Source: Argonema antarcticum A004/B2
GTDB lineage: Bacteria; Cyanobacteriota; Cyanobacteriia; Cyanobacteriales; Aerosakkonemataceae
DNA length: 64,000 nucleotides
Direction: 5' to 3'
NCBI RefSeq assembly: GCF_023333585.1
Contig: NZ_JAIQZN010000031.1
Span: 1-64,000, forward strand
Shown one piece after another: positions 9,229 through 16,573 of the stretch. The position numbers and the translations under genes are program-made. The first letter of the stretch is position 1. Each line of letters opens with the position of its first letter. The notes below the pieces were generated by a model, which did not search any database, was not told where the DNA came from, and saw only the letters and a list, made by a program, of their open reading frames with translations.

Positions 9229-10797
9229 CTAACCAAACAATTCCTGTAACGGGATAGAAAAACGCGATCGATCCTCTCCACTAGCCGAACGAGCATAAGT
9301 TGCTTGATTGCGAATCGCAAGAATCTGCTCCTCATCCCGCAGCATCGACGGCGTAAACTGATAACGCTGTTGCCGCAAATCCTGCAAAGTCACCTTCAAT
9401 TCATCCGGCTGTTTCCCTTCTACCTGATGGCGATAGTAAATTTCCTCAGCACATTTTCTCACCGCATTGCCAATTTCCGCTGGCGTACAAAGCCTGTAAT
9501 CCCGCAACAAAATCCTCCACTCATCATCCGTCCAAGGCAAAACAGAAGGATGACGAAACTCTGGAAAATATTTTTTCAAATGTAGATTAAAAATCTCGTA
9601 CATCGCCCCTTCGTGAGGCAAATCGACAAAGAAAATATCATCGAATCGACGAATTAATTCCGGCGGTAACATCCCCAAACGGTTAACAGTCGCCACGATA
9701 TAAATTGGGTATTGATGCTCCTGCATCCAAGTTAGTAGCTTCCCCGACAAACGCCTGGAAACCCCACCATCCGCGTTAGAATCCCACCCCGCAAAACCTT
9801 TATCAAAATCATCCCAATAGAGAATAGTAGGACTCAAAGCCTGAGTCAGTTCCAGCAGTTCGCGCAGAGCTAAATCCGGTCTGGGAGAACCGACTAGAGA
9901 ACCCCAGTCAGCAGCTAACAGGGGTACTCCCATCTTCTTAGCCGCTAGTTTAGCACTCAAACTTTTCCCCGTCCCCGGCGGCCCCCAGAGGATCATACCT
10001 TTGGGAAACTTGAGTCCGTATTTCTCTGCTTCTGGACTCAACAAGGAAGCAACTTTTGAGAGCGACTCATCCAATAAGTCTAGACCACCTGCATCCGGTA
10101 CATCCGGCTCGGCAATAAATTCCAGACCCCGCCCCCGCAGCTTATTAACCTTGTGGTCGAGTACCAAACGCGCTAGTTCCTCTAGTGTAGAAGTAAATGC
10201 TAGCGATCGCTCCAATACCAACTCGATTTCACCTTCAGGTAAACCCTGACAAGCTCGAACAAGTGCTGAAGTGTTGCCTTTACCTTCACATAAGAGGTTT
10301 TGAGTGCAAAAAGATGCTACCATCCTTTGCACTGTTTCGCGATCGGGCATGGGGGTAGTCAGCACTGGAATCAAAGGCTGCAAGTTCATCGGTAGCTGGA
10401 TGTAGTTTTCCAGCATTACCCAGAACTGACGAGTGTTAGACCAAGATAAGTGATAATAAGCATTCGCTAATTGGAACAAACGAGCATCGCTAGATTCATC
10501 AAAATCTAATAATCCTTCAAGCAGGTAAATTCCTTCCCCACCCTTTTCTAATAAAAATTGAGTTAGATTCGAGTTTGGTTGCAAGTCAGTATTTTGTAAA
10601 ATGCACTTACCATCCTTAATAACAACTTCCTGCAAGCAGCTATAGCCAGAGTTCCAAAACAGCACTCGCATTTGCAGTTCTTGTCCCCATTGGTAAAACT
10701 GTGCCAATATCCTTGCTCGATCGGTCGTGTAATACTCCAGTCCGACAATCTTGATGCCTCTATTTGCCAAGCCCAGCCAATCATTGATAGTACGCAT
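9229..10797 (-). CDS. Ycf46-like AAA ATPase
   Basis: A 522-residue protein with an N-terminal domain of about 250 residues and a C-terminal AAA module. Walker A is GPPGTGKS (272-279), Walker B is ILYWDDFD (325-332), and a LIRRFDD arginine-finger segment follows. Length and layout match Ycf46, a cyanobacterial/plastid AAA protein linked to photosynthetic carbon metabolism, but plasmid copies may act differently. It is convergent with the WD40 gene and transcribed alone. The last residues (EDRSRFSIPLQELFG) are intact, so the gene appears complete. Confidence 0.85.
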   Translation of the reverse strand: MRTINDWLGLANRGIKIVGLEYYTTDRARILAQFYQWGQELQMRVLFWNSGYSCLQEVVIKDGKCILQNTDLQPNSNLTQFLLEKGGEGIYLLEGLLDFDESSDARLFQLANAYYHLSWSNTRQFWVMLENYIQLPMNLQPLIPVLTTPMPDRETVQRMVASFCTQNLLCEGKGNTSALVRACQGLPEGEIELVLERSLAFTSTLEELARLVLDHKVNKLRGRGLEFIAEPDVPDAGGLDLLDESLSKVASLLSPEAEKYGLKFPKGMILWGPPGTGKSLSAKLAAKKMGVPLLAADWGSLVGSPRPDLALRELLELTQALSPTILYWDDFDKGFAGWDSNADGGVSRRLSGKLLTWMQEHQYPIYIVATVNRLGMLPPELIRRFDDIFFVDLPHEGAMYEIFNLHLKKYFPEFRHPSVLPWTDDEWRILLRDYRLCTPAEIGNAVRKCAEEIYYRHQVEGKQPDELKVTLQDLRQQRYQFTPSMLRDEEQILAIRNQATYARSASGEDRSRFSIPLQELFG

Positions 10798-10949
10798 ATA
10801 ACGTCAGAAAACATTCACCCGCTACTATCTCGATTAACCCACTTTTAGTTATGTTTGCCATCAACCAACTGTCTAACAATAACTAACCTTGTTTCTAGTT
10901 CTTACGGATGATTATCCTATTTAAATAATCGACCGGGTTACCGATTTTA

Positions 10950-11007
10950 TTAGATTAAGAAATTATCACTTACAATTAAATAATTTAATTGTAATAAAAT
11001 AATCTAA
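10950..11007. repeat. Nested AT-rich inverted repeat
   Basis: An inner perfect palindrome TTACAATTAAAT / ATTTAATTGTAA with one central base spans 10970-10994. An outer pair TTAGATTA (10950-10957) and TAATCTAA (11000-11007) encloses it. There is no T-run and it lies 80 bp before the next start, so a protein-binding or unwinding site fits better than a terminator. Confidence 0.6.
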
Positions 11008-11021
11008 CAAATTGAATTGAA
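11005..11021 (+). promoter_or_regulatory. Shared upstream box TAACAAATTGAATTGAA, copy 1
   Basis: The 17-bp sequence TAACAAATTGAATTGAA lies 66 bp before the start of the 245-residue gene. It recurs exactly at 11974-11990 before the next gene, and in weaker form near 12568 before the third. It may be a promoter or operator element common to the three genes. Confidence 0.45.
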
Positions 11022-11086
11022 TCATGTAATTTGATAGCGCCTAGCGGCGCAGATAGCCACGAAGTAGTTTAATTAAATCAAACTTC

Positions 11087-11824
11087 ATGGCTACTACAAC
11101 TGCTAAAAACGGCTCGCGTTCATCAAATGGGGCGAGTCAATCAAATGGCAAAAGCAATGGCACTGCTGCTAACTTGAAAACTGCGCCGACAGTCTCTCAA
11201 CCAAATGGCAAAATCAATGGCGCTGCTGCTAACTTGAAAAGTCCGCCGACTATCTCCCAATCCAATGGAAACCGTCGCCCGACGACAAGTGTAGAAGAAC
11301 AAGCAGATGCACTTTTAGCCCGCGTCCGAACTACTATCCTCAAAAAGTTTGGAGTCAAAATTCAGCTTCGAGAAAAACGCCTTCAAACCAAAATAGGTCA
11401 TGCTACTAAAGAAAAAATTGGTTTGGATATTGCCGCGCAGTTGAAAAAAAACGGCAAGACAATGAATTGGCAACGTTGGAATAACGAAGTGTTTCCAGCC
11501 TTATTCGGACAACCGGATGCACTACGCCACGATGTCGAAGTCATTGCTCTTGTTATGGCAAAACTGTACGACGTTTTCGAGCTTAGCCCTCAAGAAGCGA
11601 TTAAAGGTTTAGTCAAATTCAACCAAGAATCGCTTGCTAAGCGTAACAGCTATAACAAGCAAGATGAGTCTGATGATGAAGATGATTTTGACGATTTAGA
11701 AGATGATGAAGATGACGAAGAAGATCTGGATGAGGACAGCGAAGAAGACTCGGACATTGAGGAAGAAGATGATTCCGATGCTGAAGATGAAGAAGAAGAA
11801 GATGAAGAGGAAGACTTAGAATAA
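11087..11824 (+). CDS. Protein with N-terminal repeats and a long acidic tail
   Basis: A 245-residue protein of unknown function in three parts. Residues 1-65 are low complexity, with two copies of a unit around NGKxNGxAANLK. Residues 66-190 form a folded domain (KEKIGLDIAAQLKKNGKTMNW). The last 50 residues are almost all Asp/Glu. An acidic tail of this kind can mimic DNA or bind basic proteins, but that is inference. The start at 11087 begins MATTT, like the related 12661 gene (MATAT). A strong hairpin terminator follows. Confidence 0.7.
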   Translation: MATTTAKNGSRSSNGASQSNGKSNGTAANLKTAPTVSQPNGKINGAAANLKSPPTISQSNGNRRPTTSVEEQADALLARVRTTILKKFGVKIQLREKRLQTKIGHATKEKIGLDIAAQLKKNGKTMNWQRWNNEVFPALFGQPDALRHDVEVIALVMAKLYDVFELSPQEAIKGLVKFNQESLAKRNSYNKQDESDDEDDFDDLEDDEDDEEDLDEDSEEDSDIEEEDDSDAEDEEEEDEEEDLE

Positions 11825-11873
11825 TCTGCTGCGATCGTATTCGCTTTTTACCTTGTCTGATTTCCTATTGTAA

Positions 11874-11908
11874 ATTACTCTGCTAAAAAACAGCAGAGTA
11901 ATTTTTTT
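11874..11908 (+). terminator. Rho-independent terminator
   Basis: A perfect 11-bp stem (ATTACTCTGCT / AGCAGAGTAAT) with an A-rich seven-base loop is followed by a run of Ts. It ends the 11087-11824 transcript. Confidence 0.9.
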
Positions 11909-11973
11909 CTGCTGTCAGTCCCAGGATGAACTAAAGTAACGATATTTCTATCACAGTTAAGGAATAAATTTAA

Positions 11974-12008
11974 TAACAAATTGAATTGAAAAAGCAGCGA
12001 TCGCTGCT
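11974..12008 (+). promoter_or_regulatory. Shared box copy 2 plus 16-bp palindrome
   Basis: The box TAACAAATTGAATTGAA (11974-11990) is followed directly by AGCAGCGATCGCTGCT (11993-12008), a perfect palindrome containing a HIP1 core. A near-identical element GCAGCGATTGCTGC (12607-12620) precedes the paralogous gene at 12661. Position and conservation suggest an operator or leader element shared by the paralogues. Confidence 0.5.
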
Positions 12009-12046
12009 GTGGATGCGAATTAACCTGAATTAAGGAAAACTGCAAA

Positions 12047-12478
12047 ATGATTGTAACTGAAAAAGCTCGCAAAACGAATACAGCTAACACTACCAATGCT
12101 CAGAAGACTCACGTTAAAGCGCTCGACAAGTGCATCAACTATAACGATAAACTGCGTTTGATGGTGCTGGAAGTTTTAAGGGAAGAATCAGGACGAGAGC
12201 TTGCCAATGAAGCTCGTTTTAACGGCGGCGAATTTGACTGGGAAGCGCACAACGGTCAGTTTCGTAAGGATTACAGCGAAACGCCTCTAAAAGAATTGAT
12301 GCGTGCCGCACGCACCTTGTACGGATTGGCTGACATGAACGCAATTCGCGATCGCCGCGCCAAGCATCGAGGCATCCGCAGCGAACGGATTGCCCGGAGC
12401 GAAATTGGAGCCACATCAAAGTCGCAATATTTGGATAAGGATGCCGATGTTGATGATGAAATTGACGATTTAGAATAA
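12047..12478 (+). CDS. Unknown plasmid protein, paralogue of 12661-12993
   Basis: A 143-residue protein with AAGGA ten bases before the ATG. The core (MVLEVLREESGREL, DWEAHNGQFRKDY, LKELMRAARTLYGLADMNAIRDRRAKH) is shared almost residue for residue with the next gene, so the two arose by tandem duplication. This copy has an extra C-terminal tail ending in acidic DVDDEIDDLE, recalling the 245-residue acidic protein upstream. The RDRRAKHRG helix is basic and could contact nucleic acid. Function unknown. Confidence 0.75.
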   Translation: MIVTEKARKTNTANTTNAQKTHVKALDKCINYNDKLRLMVLEVLREESGRELANEARFNGGEFDWEAHNGQFRKDYSETPLKELMRAARTLYGLADMNAIRDRRAKHRGIRSERIARSEIGATSKSQYLDKDADVDDEIDDLE

Positions 12479-12518
12479 GTTGCCCAAGCAACTAAAATTC
12501 AAAAATAGCTAATAACTA

Positions 12519-12560
12519 TTTCCCCACTACCGTTATTTTTGGAGTGGGGAAGTTTTTTTT
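12519..12560 (+). terminator. Rho-independent terminator
   Basis: A 9-bp stem TTCCCCACT / AGTGGGGAA (12520-12528 and 12543-12551) is followed by eight Ts, directly after the 12047 gene. Confidence 0.9.
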
Positions 12561-12567
12561 ACCAATC

Positions 12568-12623
12568 TAACTATTAAATTGAATAACTAAAAGTTTAATT
12601 CCAAATGCAGCGATTGCTGCTGT
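12568..12623 (+). promoter_or_regulatory. Shared leader, copy 3 (degenerate)
   Basis: A weaker form of the box (TAACTATTAAATTGAATA) is followed by GCAGCGATTGCTGCTGT, one mismatch from the palindrome at 11993-12008. The order of elements matches the leader of the paralogue at 12047. Confidence 0.4.
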
Positions 12624-12660
12624 GTCGATGAAAAGTAAAACCGAATTAAAGGTAATACCA

Positions 12661-12993
12661 ATGGCTACTGCAACTGTAACTCGCAAGCAAACTGTAACCA
12701 AAGCGCTCGATCGGGTAATTTCAATCGACGAGAAACGGCGTTTGATGCTAATTGAAGTATTGCGAGAAGAAAGCGGACGCGAACTGGAAGCTCAAGCTCG
12801 TTTTAGCAATGGCGAAATTGAATTTGACTGGAAAGAACATAACTCTCAATTCCGAATTGATTACGCCGATGCTAGTCTGAAAGAACTTCTGGAATATGCC
12901 CGAAAATTGTATGGCTTAGCTGACATCGATGCAGTGCGCGAACGACGCGCCAAACACAAAGCCCAAATCCGCGCACGCCTCGAACGAAATTAA
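12661..12993 (+). CDS. Unknown plasmid protein, paralogue of 12047-12478
   Basis: A 110-residue protein. I chose the ATG at 12661 because AAAGG lies eight bases upstream and the N-terminus then matches its paralogue; the frame is open from 12622. The shared core includes LREESGREL, FDWKEHNSQF, LKELLEYARKLYGLAD and VRERRAKHKAQ. The acidic tail of the paralogue is missing. It is followed by its own terminator, so all three genes in this run are separate transcripts. Confidence 0.75.
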   Translation: MATATVTRKQTVTKALDRVISIDEKRRLMLIEVLREESGRELEAQARFSNGEIEFDWKEHNSQFRIDYADASLKELLEYARKLYGLADIDAVRERRAKHKAQIRARLERN

Positions 12994-13023
12994 CAAGCAT
13001 TCTCCGCTCCTTCATAGGTCAAC

Positions 13024-13056
13024 TTCACCTGGCTCAAAAAGTCAGGTGAATTTTTT
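13024..13056 (+). terminator. Rho-independent terminator
   Basis: Stem TTCACCTG / CAGGTGAA (13024-13031, 13043-13050), followed by six Ts. Confidence 0.88.
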
Positions 13057-13150
13057 ACCCCCCACCCACCCCTCCATCGATCGGTATTTGATTCCCCTCA
13101 AATTTTATCGAGCGAATTGATACCGATTTTAGAGGGTAAAAAAAGCCCTA

Positions 13151-13369
13151 CTTATTCCTCCTATTTCCTAGTTATTCCTATTTATCCCTACTTATTCCTA
13201 TTATTTCCTTTTTATTCCTACTTTAGAGCCAAATTTTCAAACTTAATTGCGAATAATTCTCGCTTTTGGAGGGATTTTTTGCACATCCGCACCTACTGAT
13301 TTTAGTCGCTATTCAGGAGCAAGCCATGTCAAACGTGCGTACAAAATCACAAGCTAGGAATTTATACTT
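13151..13369. repeat. Decamer-repeat non-coding locus, copy A
   Basis: Seven consecutive 10-bp units of consensus YTTATTCCTA occupy 13151-13220 in exact register. They are followed by conserved blocks: TTGCGAATAATTCT (13247-13260), TTTTGGAGGGATTTT (13264-13278), TGCACATC and CAAGCCATGTCAA (13320-13332). The whole stretch aligns without a gap to 58640-58858 at an offset of 45,489 bp. No open frame is shared by the copies. The 10-bp period puts repeats on one helical face, as in iterons or RHH/partition sites. An origin, oriT or centromere-like role is possible; I cannot decide among them. Confidence 0.7.
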
Positions 13370-13536
13370 ATTTTAGGTTAGTTTGCACGGTATCTTCGTT
13401 TGTCAATATAAAATTGGATGCTTTCTAATCGCCGCCTCAATTGCTAGGTAGATAGAAAAGTTAGTAAAATCGCGTTGTCTCTGATGCGATCACAACACCC
13501 GCACCCAGCCAAACAGTTAACCAAATAAGATTCCTT

Positions 13537-14238
13537 ATGACCATTGACCCCTTGAGCGATCGCAAAATCATCGATTCCTGGCACAAAAACGCACGTCCTT
13601 GGACGATCGCAGTTCGCCAAGGACAGATATCGAGTCGCAAGCTAGTCACCGATCGCGCGATCGTTGATGCTGTAGTTGAACGATGTCCTAAAAACGTTCT
13701 CGACCTCGGATGCGGCGAAGGTTGGCTGGCGCGTGCATTATCAGCAAAGGGGATCGAAGTTTTGGGAGTCGATGTTGTACCCGAATTAATCGAACAGGCG
13801 CGATCGGCGGTCGGTGGTCGATTCGAGTTACTATCTTATGAGGACATTGCCGCCGGGAAGCTAAACAAGAAATTTGATACAGTAGTCTCTAACTTCGCAC
13901 TACTTGGGAATGAGTCAGTAGTGAGTTTGTTCGCCAAAATGCGATCGCTGCTCAACAAAAATGGATATTTTATCGTTCAAACCATTCATCCACTGATAGG
14001 CTGCGGTGAACACCGATACGAAGATGGATGGCGTTCTGGATCGTGGGACGGATTTAGCAGCGATTTTGAAGATCCTGCTCCTTGGTATTTTCGCACGATC
14101 GGATCGTGGGTTCGTTTGTATTCAGAACACGGCTTTATCCTCGATGAGATACGAGAACCGTTACATCCAGAAACGGGAAAGCCAACATCTGCCATATTTA
14201 TTGGAAAATTAACAGCATCGGCTTTACTGTCTTCCTAG
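13537..14238 (+). CDS. Class I SAM-dependent methyltransferase
   Basis: A 233-residue protein with motif I VLDLGCGEGW (54-63), an acidic residue ending strand 2 (VLGVDVVPE) and a motif IV-like FDTVVSNFALLG. This is the Methyltransf_11/25 pattern used on small molecules; no DNA-methylase (N/D)PP(Y/F) motif is seen. The TGT-like gene starts 69 bp downstream on the same strand, so they are probably co-transcribed. The substrate is unknown. Confidence 0.85.
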   Translation: MTIDPLSDRKIIDSWHKNARPWTIAVRQGQISSRKLVTDRAIVDAVVERCPKNVLDLGCGEGWLARALSAKGIEVLGVDVVPELIEQARSAVGGRFELLSYEDIAAGKLNKKFDTVVSNFALLGNESVVSLFAKMRSLLNKNGYFIVQTIHPLIGCGEHRYEDGWRSGSWDGFSSDFEDPAPWYFRTIGSWVRLYSEHGFILDEIREPLHPETGKPTSAIFIGKLTASALLSS

Positions 14239-14306
14239 TAGTTCTTCGTTAAAAAATGGTGGTTATCACCACCAGCACGTTGAACCAAAAACGGAGAAAA
14301 ATAGAT

Positions 14307-15653
14307 ATGCACTTGCCCAAATATTATGCAGTGCTGGGAAAGGGAGAATATTTAACTATTAATGGGAAAAGGCGGGGAATCTGGGAATACCTCGAACAAC
14401 AACCATCAGGGTGGTTATGCTCTGTAGCAATAAACCGAACTATGATACCGAGAAATTTACCGATTTTTTGGGACTGCGGAGCGGTAAAATACAGGAATGC
14501 AGAAATACCAGTTTTAGGAAAAACGCTGGTAACACCAGCATGGGCAATTGCACAGTACAAAAAAAATTCACCTCATCCTGGCGATCTTATTGCCGCACCA
14601 GATCATATTTTAATCCCCGGTTCAAATCTGCGGTTTCGACGAAGATTCAACCTGCATAGTGCCAAAGAATTCTTAAATTTAGCGCGAGAAGTATTACAGC
14701 AATGTATTCCCATTGCTGTTACTCACGGAATCACAACACACGAAAAAATAGAAACAGCCCGTAATCTATACGAAATGGGATACCCTGCTATAGGTATCGG
14801 TGGCATGGCAATCAACGCCAGCGATATCAAAGGAAACATTGCATCTGTAGCAGCAATTCGAGATCGTTTGCCCAACTGCTATATCCACGTTTTCGGTTTA
14901 TGTTCTCCAGCTTATGCAAAAGCCTGGTCTGAAATTGGTATCAATTCATTTGACGGTTCTAGCTACTTACTAGAAGCTTTTAAAGGCCGATTCTACAAAG
15001 CAAATGGAGGACAAATAACTAAGTATATAGCCGCTTTACCTGGCTCTAAAATTACCATTCCTCTTTGTTATTGTCGTCCGTGTATGCAAATGCGCCAGCA
15101 TGGAATTGAAGCTAGAACCAGCGGTAATCGTTCTGTAAATTTAGCGAGGGTAGCACACAATTTGACTCAATTAATTTTAGCTCAAACCAACGCCATTGTA
15201 AATCGCAGAATTGGCTTAATTGCCTGCGTTAGCAAGAAAAGAAAGGAACCGTCACCAGCTTCAGAATTGTATATTTCTCAATGGTTTAAAGCGGCTAAGA
15301 AGTACATTTTGTCATTGGAAATAGACTATTTTATTCTTAGTGCCAAACACGGTATTCTCCATCCCACCCAGATGATAGAACCTTATGACCAGTCCCTATA
15401 CCATCTATCAGCACCCGAACGCCGCCAATGGTCAGAAATGGTTGTCAAGCAGCTAATAGCGATCGCACCTCCACCAACTGAGTTTATTATCCTTGCTGGA
15501 AAGCGCTACAGAGAGGGCATTATAGAACCACTTCAGAAAGCTGGGTACAATATCACAATACCCCTTCAAGGTCTTGGAATTGGCAAGCAACTCCAATGGT
15601 TAGCTGCTAATACTCCCAGAGAAAAACAGCTTTCTCTATCACTTCTGTCTTAA
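14307..15653 (+). CDS. TGT/DpdA-like transglycosylase fused to a DUF6884 (YaaA-like) domain
   Basis: I prefer the ATG at 14307 (GGAG about ten bases upstream) over 14256, which lacks an SD; numbering here counts from 14256. The N-terminal 310 residues keep the landmarks of tRNA-guanine transglycosylase: FWDCGA (D73), a GIGGMA loop (180-184), a second acidic residue in SFDGSS (D233), and a zinc site C271-x-C273-x2-C276...H301 with nearly the spacing of bacterial TGT. Residues 319-430 (LIACVSKKR, YFILSAKHGILHP, EPYDQSL) match what I remember as DUF6884. DpdA is the TGT relative that inserts 7-deazaguanines into DNA. No other dpd or preQ0 genes are visible in the window. Confidence 0.75.
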   Translation: MHLPKYYAVLGKGEYLTINGKRRGIWEYLEQQPSGWLCSVAINRTMIPRNLPIFWDCGAVKYRNAEIPVLGKTLVTPAWAIAQYKKNSPHPGDLIAAPDHILIPGSNLRFRRRFNLHSAKEFLNLAREVLQQCIPIAVTHGITTHEKIETARNLYEMGYPAIGIGGMAINASDIKGNIASVAAIRDRLPNCYIHVFGLCSPAYAKAWSEIGINSFDGSSYLLEAFKGRFYKANGGQITKYIAALPGSKITIPLCYCRPCMQMRQHGIEARTSGNRSVNLARVAHNLTQLILAQTNAIVNRRIGLIACVSKKRKEPSPASELYISQWFKAAKKYILSLEIDYFILSAKHGILHPTQMIEPYDQSLYHLSAPERRQWSEMVVKQLIAIAPPPTEFIILAGKRYREGIIEPLQKAGYNITIPLQGLGIGKQLQWLAANTPREKQLSLSLLS

Positions 15654-15654
15654 C

Positions 15655-16542
15655 TCAAGATTCAGATTTTTTCTTAGGGTTAAACACGGTTTCAATAGCG
15701 CGATCGACAATTTCTATCGCTTCTGACGGATAATTCGATATAGGAACTTTTCTGCCAGCTAAATTTGGTGGGTTAGTTCCGTATTTTTCTAAGTAATAGT
15801 CGTCTGCAAAACTCTGGATAAGCTGAATTTGTTGGGGATTAGATTTAAGATTCTTTTCCTTAATTCTTTCCGCTATCGTCCAATTTATTTTGCGTTTTGA
15901 GTTATCTTTTGAAGCAGTCTGCTTGAAAGCTGAATTACTATTTGAGCTACCATTGTTACTACCATTATCTGCTTGTAAAGATTCTGGAACACTATCGACA
16001 TTATTCGTTAATAAGTTCGATTCTTCCAGGTTCTCTTGAAAGTAATTTAGCAGAACGGAAATAACAGAACGACGCCACTTCACTTGAACGCCACTCCAAG
16101 CATTTGTAGCTGATGTTGCTAGTAAAGAAATACCGTGTTCTTTACCAGCCTCAGTTAAACTCCAAGTTCTTTTTGCCTCATTTCGTTCTTGATATCCAAG
16201 TTCCACTAATGCTTTATTAACTCGATCTGGTTTGATACTTTTACCTAAGTTTTCTGTAATAATATTGGCTAGTTCTGTAACCGTCATTCCCTCTTCTATG
16301 GGAAAAGCGGCTCCAATTACGGACTTAGCAATTTCCGCCACTTCCTTTAGCTCTGGATACATAGCGGCTAAAGAGTTAAACTTGAATTGGGCGATCGCCA
16401 CTTGATTTAACCCAGCATTTTCCAGCCAGCCAGATAGTTGGTCAATTGTAGAGATAGCAGTAGTAATCTGTTCGGGAGAAGGCATAAAGCTATCAGCAGT
16501 TTTTTTCAGATTACTCCCAATGGGTGTTTGCAGTCTAGCCAT
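15655..16542 (-). CDS. Unknown protein with a winged-helix-like domain
   Basis: A 295-residue protein. The central part (MTVTELANIITENLG, RVNKALVELGYQE, TWSLTEAGKEHGISLL) has the look of the small HTH domain found in phage antirepressor-type proteins. A low-complexity N/S-rich linker near 190-210 precedes a C-terminal domain (YYLEKYGTNPPNLAGRKVP, IEIVDRAIETVF). The gene is convergent with the TGT-like gene, one base apart, and lies 31 bp downstream of the 536-residue gene on the same strand. A DNA-binding or regulatory role is inferred only from the HTH. Confidence 0.65.
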   Translation of the reverse strand: MARLQTPIGSNLKKTADSFMPSPEQITTAISTIDQLSGWLENAGLNQVAIAQFKFNSLAAMYPELKEVAEIAKSVIGAAFPIEEGMTVTELANIITENLGKSIKPDRVNKALVELGYQERNEAKRTWSLTEAGKEHGISLLATSATNAWSGVQVKWRRSVISVLLNYFQENLEESNLLTNNVDSVPESLQADNGSNNGSSNSNSAFKQTASKDNSKRKINWTIAERIKEKNLKSNPQQIQLIQSFADDYYLEKYGTNPPNLAGRKVPISNYPSEAIEIVDRAIETVFNPKKKSES

Positions 16543-16573
16543 TTAGATTTAATGGCGAGACTGCAAACTAAGG

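Noticed and set aside
13117-13299. Frame over decamer locus A
   Set aside because: The translation (FLLFPFYSYFRA) is an artefact of the 10-bp repeats, and copy B does not keep the frame.
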